From contig NZ_JACHBR010000001.1 in the NCBI RefSeq assembly GCF_014200435.1, positions 1,302,001 to 1,366,000 of the forward strand: 64,000 nt of DNA, given 5' to 3'. Made by a program: the position numbers and the translations under genes. Below, one piece after another: positions 33,584 through 43,213 of the stretch. This DNA is from Sphaerisporangium krabiense. GTDB taxonomy: Bacteria; Actinomycetota; Actinomycetes; Streptosporangiales; Streptosporangiaceae. The first letter of the stretch is position 1; each line of letters starts with the position of its first letter. The notes under the pieces were generated by a model. That model saw only the letters and a program-made list of their open reading frames with translations. It made no database searches and had not been told where the DNA came from.

Positions 33584-35437
33584 TCAGACCTGCCGCCAGC
33601 GGAGGGGGACGTCGCGGCCGGCGGTGACGATGAGTCCGGCATGGGCGGTGAACGTGCCGCCCGGCACCGCTTCCGCCTGGACCTCCCATCCGGGCTCGTC
33701 CCTTCCGGTCCCCGTCTCTTGGATCTCGGGCGGGGGAAGCCGGGTCAGCAGGCGACTCTCGGAGTCCAGGGCGAAGAGCCTGCCGTTCATCCCCCCGAGG
33801 GCGACGGCGCCCGCCGACGAGCCGGCAGGCTCCCAGCCGTCGCCGCCGAAGGGCTGCCGCCACAACTCGCCGGAGGACGTGGCGACCCAGAACGTGCAGT
33901 CGGCCACGGCCAGGCCGATCGCGGACTCGGGCGCGGCGCCGACCTCGCGCCATCCCTGCTCGCCGTGGTGCAGGAGCCGCCCGTCATGCGTGACGCCGTA
34001 CAGGCCGGCGGCGAGGCCGCCCGCGGCCTCGCGCGGGACGGCCAGCCCGCACACGCCCTCGGCGAGGCCGACGGGCCGCCAGGGCACGTTCTGACCGCAC
34101 AGCTCCCGGGCCACCAGCGTCCCGTCCCCGCTCACCGCGTACAGCGTCCGGCCGAGCACCGCGAGCGCCCGCAGGTCGGCCAGCGGGCCGATCACGTCCC
34201 AGCGCCCGCCGCCGGGGGCCGACAGCCGGTCGATCACGTTGCGGGTGATCTGGTCGACGACGGGATCGCGCAGGCCGTTGCCCCAGTTCACGGTCGCCGC
34301 GGTGAAGACGGTCCCGAGACCGCTGGTGAACACGCCCATGGTCGCCATGCCGCCCTGTCCGTAGGCGCTCCAGTGCCGCAGGTCCGCGGTGGCGAGGATG
34401 ACGAACGACGGCGGGGTGCCGTCCCTGCCGGTCGCCCGGGGGATTCCGCCGACCTCCTCGAACTCGGCGGCGTCGGTCTCGTAGCCCAGGCACCCCTGGC
34501 CGAACTTGTCGCCGTCGGTCAGCCCCGTCCCCTCGAACACCCAGTGCGCCGCGAACCGCGTCGTGTACGACTCCTCCAGCATGCGCGGCATGTGCGCCCC
34601 CCAGGCTCCGGCGCCCGCGCGGAAGCTCACCCCCGTCAGCGTGTTCTCCGGGCGGTTCACCGGCGCGGCCGACCACTCGACGGTCGTCTGGCGGGGGTCG
34701 GTTGCGGCCATGGGATCGGACATCGCGTCGCGGTGGCACACGATGGTGCGGCCGCCGTCTTCCAGCCTGATCTGCCACCAGCACGTGTTGCCGGAGAAGA
34801 ACGCGACGTTGCCGCCCCGCCGGACGAACTCCTCCACGGAATCGCGCATCCCCAGCGACCAGTACTCGTCATGCCCGTTGACGATCAGCAGCCGGTGCGA
34901 GGACAGCAGGTCGAGGCCGTCGTGCAGGTCGAGGTTGGAGCAGTACGCCACGTCGTGGCCGCCGCGGCGCAGCCAGCGCATCAGGCCCTCCTCCCAGCGT
35001 TCGGGGGGAAACCCGCTGCCGGGCCGGTCGAAGGTCACCCGCGTGGCCCGCGTGGGAGACTCGGTCCAGTAGAGACCCTGCCCCGGCTCCCCCGCCCTGT
35101 TGTACGCCTGCCAGGTGGTGAAGGGGACGCTCAGCAGCATGGGAGAGCTGGGCACGGCCTGCCGCACCACGAAGTAGACCTCGTTGTCCGGGCATGGCGC
35201 GCTCCCGGGCAGCCCGAACGGCCACGGCTCCTCCGGCCCGAAGCGCGCCCGGTAGAGCGAGCTGCGCCAGCCGGCGGGAATGTCCAGCTCCCACCCGGGC
35301 GCGGAGGCGGATCCCTCGAACACCACCCGGTCGTCGATCGCGTCGGTCACCACCACGGGCGCCGGGCGGTCGAGGACGAAGCCGAGCGAGGTCCCTTGCA
35401 CGCAGGATGTCGAGGTGGCGTAGGCGCGAACGGTCAT
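33584..35437 (-). CDS. N,N-dimethylformamidase beta-subunit-like protein
   Basis: The 617-residue protein begins with a beta-sandwich segment, followed by the family core: SVPFTTWQAYNR, LLIVNGHDEYWSLGMRDS and FSGNTCWWQIR, residues typical of the DmfB-like fold. Dimethylformamidase is an iron-dependent amidase. A C-terminal beta-propeller-like region (GGMNGRLFALD, GDGTLVAREL) ends the protein. The start overlaps the condensation gene stop (ATGA), so it is the last gene of the leftward NRPS operon. It may hydrolyse or rearrange an amide in the product, or remove a protecting group; the role is inferred only from location. Confidence 0.8.
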   Translation of the reverse strand: MTVRAYATSTSCVQGTSLGFVLDRPAPVVVTDAIDDRVVFEGSASAPGWELDIPAGWRSSLYRARFGPEEPWPFGLPGSAPCPDNEVYFVVRQAVPSSPMLLSVPFTTWQAYNRAGEPGQGLYWTESPTRATRVTFDRPGSGFPPERWEEGLMRWLRRGGHDVAYCSNLDLHDGLDLLSSHRLLIVNGHDEYWSLGMRDSVEEFVRRGGNVAFFSGNTCWWQIRLEDGGRTIVCHRDAMSDPMAATDPRQTTVEWSAAPVNRPENTLTGVSFRAGAGAWGAHMPRMLEESYTTRFAAHWVFEGTGLTDGDKFGQGCLGYETDAAEFEEVGGIPRATGRDGTPPSFVILATADLRHWSAYGQGGMATMGVFTSGLGTVFTAATVNWGNGLRDPVVDQITRNVIDRLSAPGGGRWDVIGPLADLRALAVLGRTLYAVSGDGTLVARELCGQNVPWRPVGLAEGVCGLAVPREAAGGLAAGLYGVTHDGRLLHHGEQGWREVGAAPESAIGLAVADCTFWVATSSGELWRQPFGGDGWEPAGSSAGAVALGGMNGRLFALDSESRLLTRLPPPEIQETGTGRDEPGWEVQAEAVPGGTFTAHAGLIVTAGRDVPLRWRQV

Positions 35438-36735
35438 CGGACGGCCGCCTCGACGAGAAGACCCTCCAGTTCCAGCAGACAACGCTCCATGTCGGGCCGG
35501 GACAGATATCGGGTGTCGGCGGTGAGCGAGACGCCCTCCGTGGTGAGGTGGACGCAGAACCGGCAGTTCAGCTTGTCCTGGCTCATCGGCCAGGTCACGG
35601 AGCTCCGCGCCAGCGCCGCCGTGATCTCGGCCGGCTCGCACCGGGCGGGGCCCGGGTCGGCGAAGCGCATGTCGTTGAAGCAGCAGTACGGCTGGATCGG
35701 CTCCCCGCGTTCGGCGCCCGCCGACGCGGTGACGCGGTTCCGGTCGGCGGGGTCGTGGTAGGCGCTGCGGTAGGCGCGCAGCGCGGCCGGCCTGGCGGCC
35801 CGCAGCAGGTCGGCGAAGGACGTCCCTTGGCGGTCGAGCGTGAACAGCCCCTCCTGCGACATCGTGGCGACGATGTCCGTCGTGTCGCGCCGGAACCTGT
35901 TGGCCGAGATCGGCAACACCGCGCACGTCTCGTGACCGGTGAACCGGCCGACCAGCTCGGCCGTGGCCGTGAGCAGCACGGTCGAGGTCGAGGCGTTGTG
36001 CGCGGCGGCGATCGAGCGGACGGCGAGCTCCAGGGCCGGGGAGCTCAGCAGCGCCCGCCACACGGGCGGTTCGGCCGGAGAGTCGCTCGGCACGGAGAAC
36101 ATCGTCGGCGGGATCCGCCGGAATTCGCGCTCCCAGTGCGCCGCCGCCGTCTCCGCCGCCCGCCGCCCTTCCGGACCGGCCTGCCAGCGCGCGAGATCGA
36201 GCGGCTGAGAGGCGTCGGGCCGCCGGATGTCACCCCTGAGCAAGAGCAGCCGCAGGTCGCGCAGCGCGACGTCCGCGCCGAAACCGTCGGCGGCCAGATG
36301 GCAGAAGACCAGCACCACATGGGAGACCCGGTCACCGTCGAGGACCAGCGCCACCCGCAGGGGCCATTCGCCGACGTAGTCGAACGGCCGCGCCTCCAGC
36401 TCGCGCATCACCCGCTCGGGATCCTCGGTGGTGACCATGACCGGCAGCCGCCCGTTCTCCTCCAGCCGCTGGTACGGCTCGGCCTGCCCGTACGGCTCGG
36501 CCAGCCTGGTGCGGAGCGCGCCGTGCCGCGCCACCAGGGCGGCCAGCGCCGTGCGCACCTCGGCGACGGTGCGGGAGCCCGGCACCTTCAGCACCTGGCC
36601 GAAGTTGAAGTAGTGATCGTCGGGGGCCGTCCGCACGATCGCCTCCCAGATGGCCCGCTGGCCCCAGGTGAGCGGCGCGTGGCCGGAGCCGGGACCGGCG
36701 AACTCGACGTGCGTCATCCGGTCGGTGGCGTTCAT
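35434..36735 (-). CDS. Free-standing condensation-domain protein
   Basis: This 433-residue NRPS C domain has the catalytic motif as C145-H-L-A-A-D-G151 in FCHLAADGFGAD, where the first His of HHxxxDG is Cys but the catalytic second His is kept. Later segments (TSTVLLTATAELVGRF, then PISANRFRRDT) are typical of the acceptor half. A solitary C domain could join a carrier-bound acyl group to a free or carrier-bound amine. It overlaps its neighbours on both sides by 4 nt, between the carrier-protein and DmfB-like genes. Confidence 0.85.
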   Translation of the reverse strand: MNATDRMTHVEFAGPGSGHAPLTWGQRAIWEAIVRTAPDDHYFNFGQVLKVPGSRTVAEVRTALAALVARHGALRTRLAEPYGQAEPYQRLEENGRLPVMVTTEDPERVMRELEARPFDYVGEWPLRVALVLDGDRVSHVVLVFCHLAADGFGADVALRDLRLLLLRGDIRRPDASQPLDLARWQAGPEGRRAAETAAAHWEREFRRIPPTMFSVPSDSPAEPPVWRALLSSPALELAVRSIAAAHNASTSTVLLTATAELVGRFTGHETCAVLPISANRFRRDTTDIVATMSQEGLFTLDRQGTSFADLLRAARPAALRAYRSAYHDPADRNRVTASAGAERGEPIQPYCCFNDMRFADPGPARCEPAEITAALARSSVTWPMSQDKLNCRFCVHLTTEGVSLTADTRYLSRPDMERCLLELEGLLVEAAVR

Positions 36736-36968
36736 CGGGACGCCAGGTGCCCGGCCAGCCGGTCGAGATCGTCCAGCATGCTCATGCCGTCCTCGCTCAG
36801 ATCGAACTCCACGCCGAACTCCGACTCGATCGCGTCGATCAGCCGCAGCGTCATGATCGACGTGACGCCCAGGGCCGACAGCGGCACGTTCGCGGCCAGC
36901 ACCTCCTCCGCGGTGACGGCGCCGTCGGACGACTCCGCGACGAGCTCCGCCAGCCTCTTCTTGATCAT
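36732..36968 (-). CDS. Free-standing acyl/peptidyl carrier protein
   Basis: The 78-residue carrier has the phosphopantetheine attachment Ser37 in ALGVTSIMTLRLID (variant GxxS). It follows the dimodular NRPS with a 4-nt overlap and overlaps the free C protein. The Thr-Ser-Ile sequence is closer to ACPs of small adenylation or aryl systems than to in-line NRPS T domains. It is a candidate acceptor for the acyl group delivered by the ligase or E2 protein encoded across the promoter. Confidence 0.85.
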   Translation of the reverse strand: MIKKRLAELVAESSDGAVTAEEVLAANVPLSALGVTSIMTLRLIDAIESEFGVEFDLSEDGMSMLDDLDRLAGHLASR

Positions 36969-39900
36969 CTCAGCTCCTTGGCGAGGCGTTCCGCCTCCTC
37001 TTCCGACATCTGGTCGAGCTCGGCGATCAGAAGTTCCTCGACCGCCCGTGCCAGCCCACCGACCGTGGGGTGGGTGAACAGCGTGCGGATGGGCAGCTCC
37101 AGACCGGTCGCGTCGCGCAGCCGGGCGACGATCCGTACGGCGAGCAGCGAGTGGCCGCCGAGCGAGAAGAAGTCGTCGTGGACCCCGGCCTTCTCGACGC
37201 CGAGCATCTCGCCGAAGACCTCGGCCACCAGTTCCTCGGCGTCGGTGCCGGGTGCGACGTACGCCTCCTGGTGCGCCTGCGGGGTGGGCAGCGCGGCCCG
37301 GTCCACCTTCCCGCTCCGCGTCAGCGGCAGCCGGTCGACCCGGGCCCAGGCGGTCGGCACCATGTACGGCGGAAGCGCGGCGCCGGCGAACTCCGCCAGT
37401 TCGGTGAAGTCGGCGGACCCGGTGACGTAGCCGGCCAGCGTGTCGCCGATCGCGACGACCGCCGCCTCGCCCACCTCGGGATGGGCCAGCAGGCGCGCCT
37501 CGATCTCGCCCGGTTCGATACGGAACCCGCGTACCTTCACCTGCTCGTCGAGGCGACCCAGGAACTCCAGCCGCCCGTCGGGCCGCCACCGCGCCCGATC
37601 ACCGGTCCGGTAGACGCGCTCGCCGCGGAAGTCGGCGAACCGTTCGGCGGTGAGCTCGGGACGGCCGAGGTAGCCGCGGGCCACACCGTCCCCACCGACG
37701 CACAGCTCTCCTGCGGCGCCGCGGGGAGCGAGCCGCCCGGCCGCGTCCAGAACGTAGACGCGCGTGCCTCCGATGGGCCTGCCGATCGGCGGACGCCCGG
37801 GGGCGCCGTCCAGCTCGGCGAGCGTGGCGATGATCGTCGCCTCTGTCGGGCCGTAGGTGTTGACCAGCCGGACCCGGTCGCCGAACCGCTCACGCCAGCG
37901 GCGCACCGCGGCCTCGTGTACCTGTTCCCCGCCCAGGATGACCAGCCGCAGCCCGGCCGGCCAGGCGATCGAGTCGATCTGGTCGACCAGGTGGTGCCAG
38001 TAGGCGGTGGGGAGATCCAGGACGGTGACGCCGTCGAGGTGGTCGGTGAGCGTCACCGCGCCGTCCGGCAGGAGTGCCAGGCGGGCGCCGGCGGCCAGCG
38101 TCGGATAGATCTCCTCGGCGTGCGTGTCGAAGCCGAGCGAGGCGAACTGCACGACCCGGTCCCCCGGCCCGAGGCCGTACTCCCGGACCATCCAGGCGAC
38201 CCTGGCCGCGAGGTTGCGGTGCTCCACGACGACGCCCTTCGGCGTCCCGGTCGAGCCGGACGTGTAGATGACGTACGCCGCGGCGTCGCCGGTGACCGGC
38301 ACGGGCTCGGGCGCGCTCCCGGGGACGGCCTGCGACGTGTACGCCACCGGGACGCCCGGCGGCAGCCCGCCGGCCAGGTCGGCGGAGGTCAGGACGAGCG
38401 CGGCGGCGCTGTCGTCGAGCATGAACGCCAGCCGCTCGGCCGGATGTCCGGGGTCGAGCGGCAGGTAGGCCGCCCCGGCGCGCCAGACCGCGAGCAGCGC
38501 GGCGATGGAGTCCGGCGTCCTGCCGAGGAGGACGCCCACGACGTCACCGGGGCGGGCGCCGCGTGCCTGGAGCAGCGCGGCCAGCTCGCCGGCGCGCGCG
38601 TCCAGCTCGCCGTAGGTCAGCTCGCCCACCGCGCGGGAGTCCCGGTGCGCGCGTACGGCCGAGGCCACCAGCTCGGGGACCCGCGGCTCGGCCGCGACGT
38701 CGGGCCCGCGGCCGAGCTCCAGCAGGCGGGCGTCTTCCGCCGCGGTGGTCAGCCGCGGCGGAGCGGCGAAGTCCTGCCGCAGCACACCCTCCAGCCGGGC
38801 CGCCATCGCCTCGATGGTGCCGTGGTCGAACAGCGTGGCGTCGTAGGAGAGCACGACGAGCAACTCGCGCTCGTCCTGCCACGCCTCCAGCATCAGGTCG
38901 AACTTGACCTGCTCGAAGCCGTGCGCGAACGGCTCGGCCACCAGCCCGGAGAAGGCGGCCGGGGGGGCGCCGGTGTCCTGGTTGTGCAGGATCGCCATCG
39001 TCTGGAAGGCGGGGACGCGCAGCCGTTCGAACGGGATGCCCTGATGCTCGAACGCCGACAGGACCGCGTCGCGGGTCCGCTCCAGCGACTCTGCGAAACT
39101 CGGCCGGCCGGTCGCGACGGGAGCCGCGGCGGACGGGTCCGGGCGGATCAGCAGGACGTCGGCCAGGTAGCCGACCGTCTTCTCGGCCTCGACCCAGTCC
39201 CTGCCGGAGGCGACGGTGGCGATCGTGATGTCGCTCTGCCCGCTCTGGGCGGCGAGGACCGCCTGATAGGCGGTCAGCAACGTCATGAACAGCGTCGCGC
39301 CGTGTTCCCTGCCCTGCTCGACCAGCCGCGCCACGTCCTCGGCGGGGAGCCGGAACGTGTGGAAGCCGCCCTTTCTGGCGGGAGGCGAGGTGGGCGGCCT
39401 GTCGGTCGGCAGGTCGAGCTGCGGTGCGCCGGCCAGCCGCTCGCCCCAGTAGGCGACGAGTTCGTCCTGGTTCCGCTCGCGCTGCCATCGGGCGATGTCG
39501 CCGAACTGCAGCGGCACCGGGTCGAGCCGTTCGCCGGAGTAGAGCCGGCCCAGTTCGTCCAGCATGACGTTCAGCGACCAGCCGTCGCCCAGGATGTGGT
39601 GGAGGACCACGCACAGGACGTGGTCCTCGGGGGAGAGCTCGATCAGCGTCACGTGCAGCGGCGGCCGGGAGGCCAGGTCGAACGGCGCGTTCGTGCGCTC
39701 GGCGACCAGCGCCTCCGCGTGCGCGACGCCGGCGGCGGCGAGCGCCTCCACGGGCACGGGCCCTGGCGGCTCGACCACCGCGAGCGGGACGCCGTCCTCC
39801 TCCGGGAACCTCGTGCGCAGGCTCTCGTGCCTGGCGACCAGCGCGGCCAGGGCTCGTTCCAGGGCGACCGCGTCCAGCGGGCCGCGCAACCGCCGGACCA

Positions 39901-42900
39901 GCCACATGTTGTACGACGCGTCGTCAGGGTCGAGCCGGTGCAGGAACCAGAGCCGTTCCTGGCCGGGCGAGAGCGGCGCGGGCTCTCCCGCCGGGCGGGG
40001 GCGCGGCCCGCCGCGGTCCCCCGCGGCGGCTCGGTCTCCCGTGCCGCCCCGGTCCCCCGCGGCGGTCTGGTCGAGCAGCTCGGCCAGCGCCGCGACGGTC
40101 GAGCGGGTGAACAGCTCGCGCACCGGGATCCGTACCGGCAGCCTGGCGGTGACCATGGTGGCCAGCAGCGAATGGCCGCCGAGCGCGAAGAAGTCGTCGT
40201 CCGCCCGCACGTCCGCCGCGCCGAGCACCTCGGCGAACACGCCGGCCACCAGCCGTTCGGCGTCGGTGCGCGGCGGGACGCCCGCGGACCTGGCGACCTG
40301 AGGATGCGGCAGCGCCTTCCTGTCGACCTTGCCGTTCGGGGTGAGCGGCAGCGCGTCGAGCGCCACGACGGTCGCGGGGACCATGTAGCCGGGCAGCTGC
40401 CCGGCGACGTGCCGCCGGAGGTCGAGGACGTCGGGGATGTCAGGGACGTCGGGGACGACGAAGGCCGCGAGCAGGTCGTCGCGTACGGCGACCACGGCCT
40501 GGCGGACGGCCGGATGCGCTTCGAGCACGGCCTCGATCTCGCCGAGCTCGATCCGGTGCCCGCGCAGCTTGACCTGGTTGTCCGTGCGGCCGATGAACTC
40601 CAGCGTGCCGTCCGCCGACCATCTGACGACGTCGCCGGTGCGGTAGACCCGCTCGCCGCCGTGCCGTACGAACCGCTCCGCGGTGAGGTCCGGACGGCCG
40701 TGGTAGCCGTCCGCGACGCCGGCGCCGCCGATCAGCAGCTCACCGGGCACGCCGATCGGGACCGTGGCGCCTTCCTCGTCGACCACGTGGACGGTGGTGT
40801 TCGCGATCGGGCGGCCGATGGTCACCCGATCGGGCCGCTCGGGCACCTCCCAGGCGGTCGACCAGATCGTGGTCTCGGTCGGGCCGTACATGTTGACGAG
40901 CCTGCGTACCCGCGCCCGCAGCTCGGCGGCGAGCGCGAGCGGGAGGGGCTCGCCGCCGGCGAGGGCGACGACCGGCGGGAGGTCGCCCGCGAGCAGCACC
41001 CGCCAGCCCGACGGGGTGGCCTGGACGTGGGTCACGCCCGTGCCGGCGATCAGCCGGGCGAGGGCCGCGCCGTCGCGTGCCGTCTCCGCGCCGGCGACGA
41101 CCACCCGGCCGCCGGTGACCAGCGGCAGGTAGAGCTCCAGCGCGGAGATGTCGAACGACAGCGAGGTGAGCGCGAGCCAGACGTCCGAGGGCTCCGAGCC
41201 GACGAGGTCGCGCATGGCGAGCAGGAAGTTGGTGAGCGCGCGGTGCGGCACCACCACCCCCTTCGGCCGTCCCGTGGAGCCGGAGGTGTAGAGCACGTAG
41301 GCGGTGTCGCCGGGTGAGGGGCGCTCGACCGGGGCCACGCCGGTCGGGTCCTCGCCCGAGAGGAGGTCGTCGAGGTCGGCGTCGGTGAGGACGAGGGACG
41401 CGCCCGAGTCCTCGATCACGTACGCGACGCGGGCCGCCGGGTAGTCGGGGTCCACCGGCAGGTAGGCCGCCCCCGACATCGCGACGCCGAGCAGCGCGAC
41501 GATCATCGCCGGGCCGCGCGACACGCGCACCGCGACCACGGAACCGCGCCCGGCGCCCTGGTCGCGCAGCCGGGCCGCCAGCTCCGCCGCCCGTGCGGCC
41601 AGCTCGCGGTAGGTCAGCTCCCGGCGGATCCCGGGTGCGTCCTCGGAGACCACCGCGACCGCGTCGGGCCCGGCGGCCACCCTGTCGAGCACCAGGTCGA
41701 CCAGGGTGAGCGGCGGCAGCTCGGCCGCGGTGTCGTTCCACGCGGCGAGCCTGGCCCGCTCGCGCCCGGTGAGCAGGTCGAGCCGTCCCACGGGCAGCGA
41801 GGGGTCGGCGACGGCCGAGGCGAGCAGCACGAGGTAGCGCTCCGTCAACAGCTCGACCGTCTCGCGGTCGAACAGCTCCTCGCTGTAGATGGCGACGCCG
41901 AGCACGCCGCCGTCGTCCTCCGCGTACAGGTCGAGCGACAGGTCGACCCTGGCGGGGTGCCAGCCGAGCGGGAACGGCTCGGCGGCCAGGCCCGGCACCG
42001 GATCGGCGACGTCGCCGTGGGTGTGCAGCGCGAACATGGTCTGGAACAGCGGTGTCCTGCTCGGGTCGCGTTCCACGCCGAGCACGCCGATCAGCCGCTC
42101 GAACGACACGTCCCGATGGGTGAGCGCGGCGAGGACCGCCCGGCGGGTGCGGCGGAGCAGTTCGGCGAAGGTCGGCGAACCGGACAGGTCACATCGGAGC
42201 ACCATGGTCGTCGACAGGTAGCCGATCATCTGTTCCAGCTCGGTGCTGTCGCGGCCGGCCGAGGGGGTCCCCACGCAGAAGTCCGCCTGCCCGCTGTGCC
42301 GGGACAGCAGCGCCTGGTAGGCCGCGAGCTGCACCATGTACGGCGTGCAGCGCGCCTGCCGGGCCGCCTCCGCCACCTTGGCGGCCAGCTCGGGCGGGAT
42401 GCGGAAACGCACCTCCCCGCCCACCGTGCCCCGCGTGGCCGGACGCACCCGGTCGGCGGGGAGCTCAAGGACGGGCGCCCCGGCCAGCCGCGACACCCAC
42501 CAGTCCAGCTCCGCGGCGTCGTCGCGGGCGAGCACGTGGTCGCCGTACTGCGGCGGGAGCGCCTCGGGGAGCGCCCGGCCCGCGTAGTGGTCGGCCACCT
42601 CGGTCCTGAGCACGTTGAGCGACCAGCCGTCGCCGTTGATGTGGTGCAGCACGACGCACAGCACGTGGTCGGCCGGGCCGAGGCGGACCAGCGTGACCCG
42701 GAAGGGCGGCCGCTCGGCGAGGTCGAACGCGGCGTTGGTGCGGGCGCGGACGATCCGCCTGGCCTCGTCCTCCGAGTCCGCCGTGACCTGCTCGATCGTC
42801 ACCGGGGCCGGCGGCTCCACGACGGCCGCCGGCCGTCCGTCGACCTGGACGAAGCGTGTGCGCAGCGCGCCGTGCCTGGCCGTGACCGCGCTGAAGGCGG

Positions 42901-43033
42901 CTTCGAGGGCCGGGATGTCGAGCTCTCCGCGCAGCCGGTACGCGTAGACGGTGTTGTACGAGGGGTCGTCGGGATCGAGTTGGTTCAAGAACCAGAGTCG
43001 TTCCTGGCCACGGGACAGCGGACCTGTCTTCAC
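36965..43033 (-). CDS. Dimodular NRPS (C-A-T-C-A-T)
   Basis: The protein has about 2022 residues. C1 at 1-440 has HHINGDG, and A1 at 460-900 has YVLYTSGSTGRPKGV near 579. T1 is near 953 (FALGGHSLLA), and C2 has HHILGDGWS near 1146. A2 has YVIYTSGSTGTPKG near 1586, and T2 is near 1956. There is no epimerase or thioesterase. The A1 pocket residues read DILQLGMIWK, a glycine code. A2 reads DTEDIGTIIK, resembling lysine or beta-lysine codes. Because the first module starts with C and no loading domain is present, an N-acyl starter is implied. GGGGGAAGG precedes the GTG at 43033. The T2 product would be passed to the C-A-T-TE-MFS protein. Confidence 0.93.
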   Translation of the reverse strand: MKTGPLSRGQERLWFLNQLDPDDPSYNTVYAYRLRGELDIPALEAAFSAVTARHGALRTRFVQVDGRPAAVVEPPAPVTIEQVTADSEDEARRIVRARTNAAFDLAERPPFRVTLVRLGPADHVLCVVLHHINGDGWSLNVLRTEVADHYAGRALPEALPPQYGDHVLARDDAAELDWWVSRLAGAPVLELPADRVRPATRGTVGGEVRFRIPPELAAKVAEAARQARCTPYMVQLAAYQALLSRHSGQADFCVGTPSAGRDSTELEQMIGYLSTTMVLRCDLSGSPTFAELLRRTRRAVLAALTHRDVSFERLIGVLGVERDPSRTPLFQTMFALHTHGDVADPVPGLAAEPFPLGWHPARVDLSLDLYAEDDGGVLGVAIYSEELFDRETVELLTERYLVLLASAVADPSLPVGRLDLLTGRERARLAAWNDTAAELPPLTLVDLVLDRVAAGPDAVAVVSEDAPGIRRELTYRELAARAAELAARLRDQGAGRGSVVAVRVSRGPAMIVALLGVAMSGAAYLPVDPDYPAARVAYVIEDSGASLVLTDADLDDLLSGEDPTGVAPVERPSPGDTAYVLYTSGSTGRPKGVVVPHRALTNFLLAMRDLVGSEPSDVWLALTSLSFDISALELYLPLVTGGRVVVAGAETARDGAALARLIAGTGVTHVQATPSGWRVLLAGDLPPVVALAGGEPLPLALAAELRARVRRLVNMYGPTETTIWSTAWEVPERPDRVTIGRPIANTTVHVVDEEGATVPIGVPGELLIGGAGVADGYHGRPDLTAERFVRHGGERVYRTGDVVRWSADGTLEFIGRTDNQVKLRGHRIELGEIEAVLEAHPAVRQAVVAVRDDLLAAFVVPDVPDIPDVLDLRRHVAGQLPGYMVPATVVALDALPLTPNGKVDRKALPHPQVARSAGVPPRTDAERLVAGVFAEVLGAADVRADDDFFALGGHSLLATMVTARLPVRIPVRELFTRSTVAALAELLDQTAAGDRGGTGDRAAAGDRGGPRPRPAGEPAPLSPGQERLWFLHRLDPDDASYNMWLVRRLRGPLDAVALERALAALVARHESLRTRFPEEDGVPLAVVEPPGPVPVEALAAAGVAHAEALVAERTNAPFDLASRPPLHVTLIELSPEDHVLCVVLHHILGDGWSLNVMLDELGRLYSGERLDPVPLQFGDIARWQRERNQDELVAYWGERLAGAPQLDLPTDRPPTSPPARKGGFHTFRLPAEDVARLVEQGREHGATLFMTLLTAYQAVLAAQSGQSDITIATVASGRDWVEAEKTVGYLADVLLIRPDPSAAAPVATGRPSFAESLERTRDAVLSAFEHQGIPFERLRVPAFQTMAILHNQDTGAPPAAFSGLVAEPFAHGFEQVKFDLMLEAWQDERELLVVLSYDATLFDHGTIEAMAARLEGVLRQDFAAPPRLTTAAEDARLLELGRGPDVAAEPRVPELVASAVRAHRDSRAVGELTYGELDARAGELAALLQARGARPGDVVGVLLGRTPDSIAALLAVWRAGAAYLPLDPGHPAERLAFMLDDSAAALVLTSADLAGGLPPGVPVAYTSQAVPGSAPEPVPVTGDAAAYVIYTSGSTGTPKGVVVEHRNLAARVAWMVREYGLGPGDRVVQFASLGFDTHAEEIYPTLAAGARLALLPDGAVTLTDHLDGVTVLDLPTAYWHHLVDQIDSIAWPAGLRLVILGGEQVHEAAVRRWRERFGDRVRLVNTYGPTEATIIATLAELDGAPGRPPIGRPIGGTRVYVLDAAGRLAPRGAAGELCVGGDGVARGYLGRPELTAERFADFRGERVYRTGDRARWRPDGRLEFLGRLDEQVKVRGFRIEPGEIEARLLAHPEVGEAAVVAIGDTLAGYVTGSADFTELAEFAGAALPPYMVPTAWARVDRLPLTRSGKVDRAALPTPQAHQEAYVAPGTDAEELVAEVFGEMLGVEKAGVHDDFFSLGGHSLLAVRIVARLRDATGLELPIRTLFTHPTVGGLARAVEELLIAELDQMSEEEAERLAKELR

Positions 43034-43057
43034 GTGCCTTCCCCCGGCAGGTGTTGT

Positions 43058-43074
43058 TTTGGAAAGATTATTAA
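43058..43074. promoter_or_regulatory. Degenerate copy of the AGGAAAGTTTCCT-type palindrome
   Basis: This plus-strand segment matches TTAGGAAAGTTTCCTAA at 13 of 17 positions. A TAATAAT -10-like box for the leftward NRPS operon overlaps it on the minus strand. Confidence 0.35.
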
Positions 43075-43213
43075 CTGTTTTCGGGTTGGCCGCAGTGTTC
43101 CATGGATCTTCGGCCACCCGCAAGGCTTCGCCGGCGGCGGCGCAGGGCCGGGTCGGCGCGCGGAGGGTTGCCGCTTCGGCGGCCTCGTGCCAGACTGTCG
43201 CCCGCAATTTTTA

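Noticed and set aside
37070-41317. A 1415-residue frame antisense to the dimodular NRPS
   Set aside because: Composition is Arg/Gly/Asp-rich without domains, and the opposite strand encodes complete C, A and T domains.
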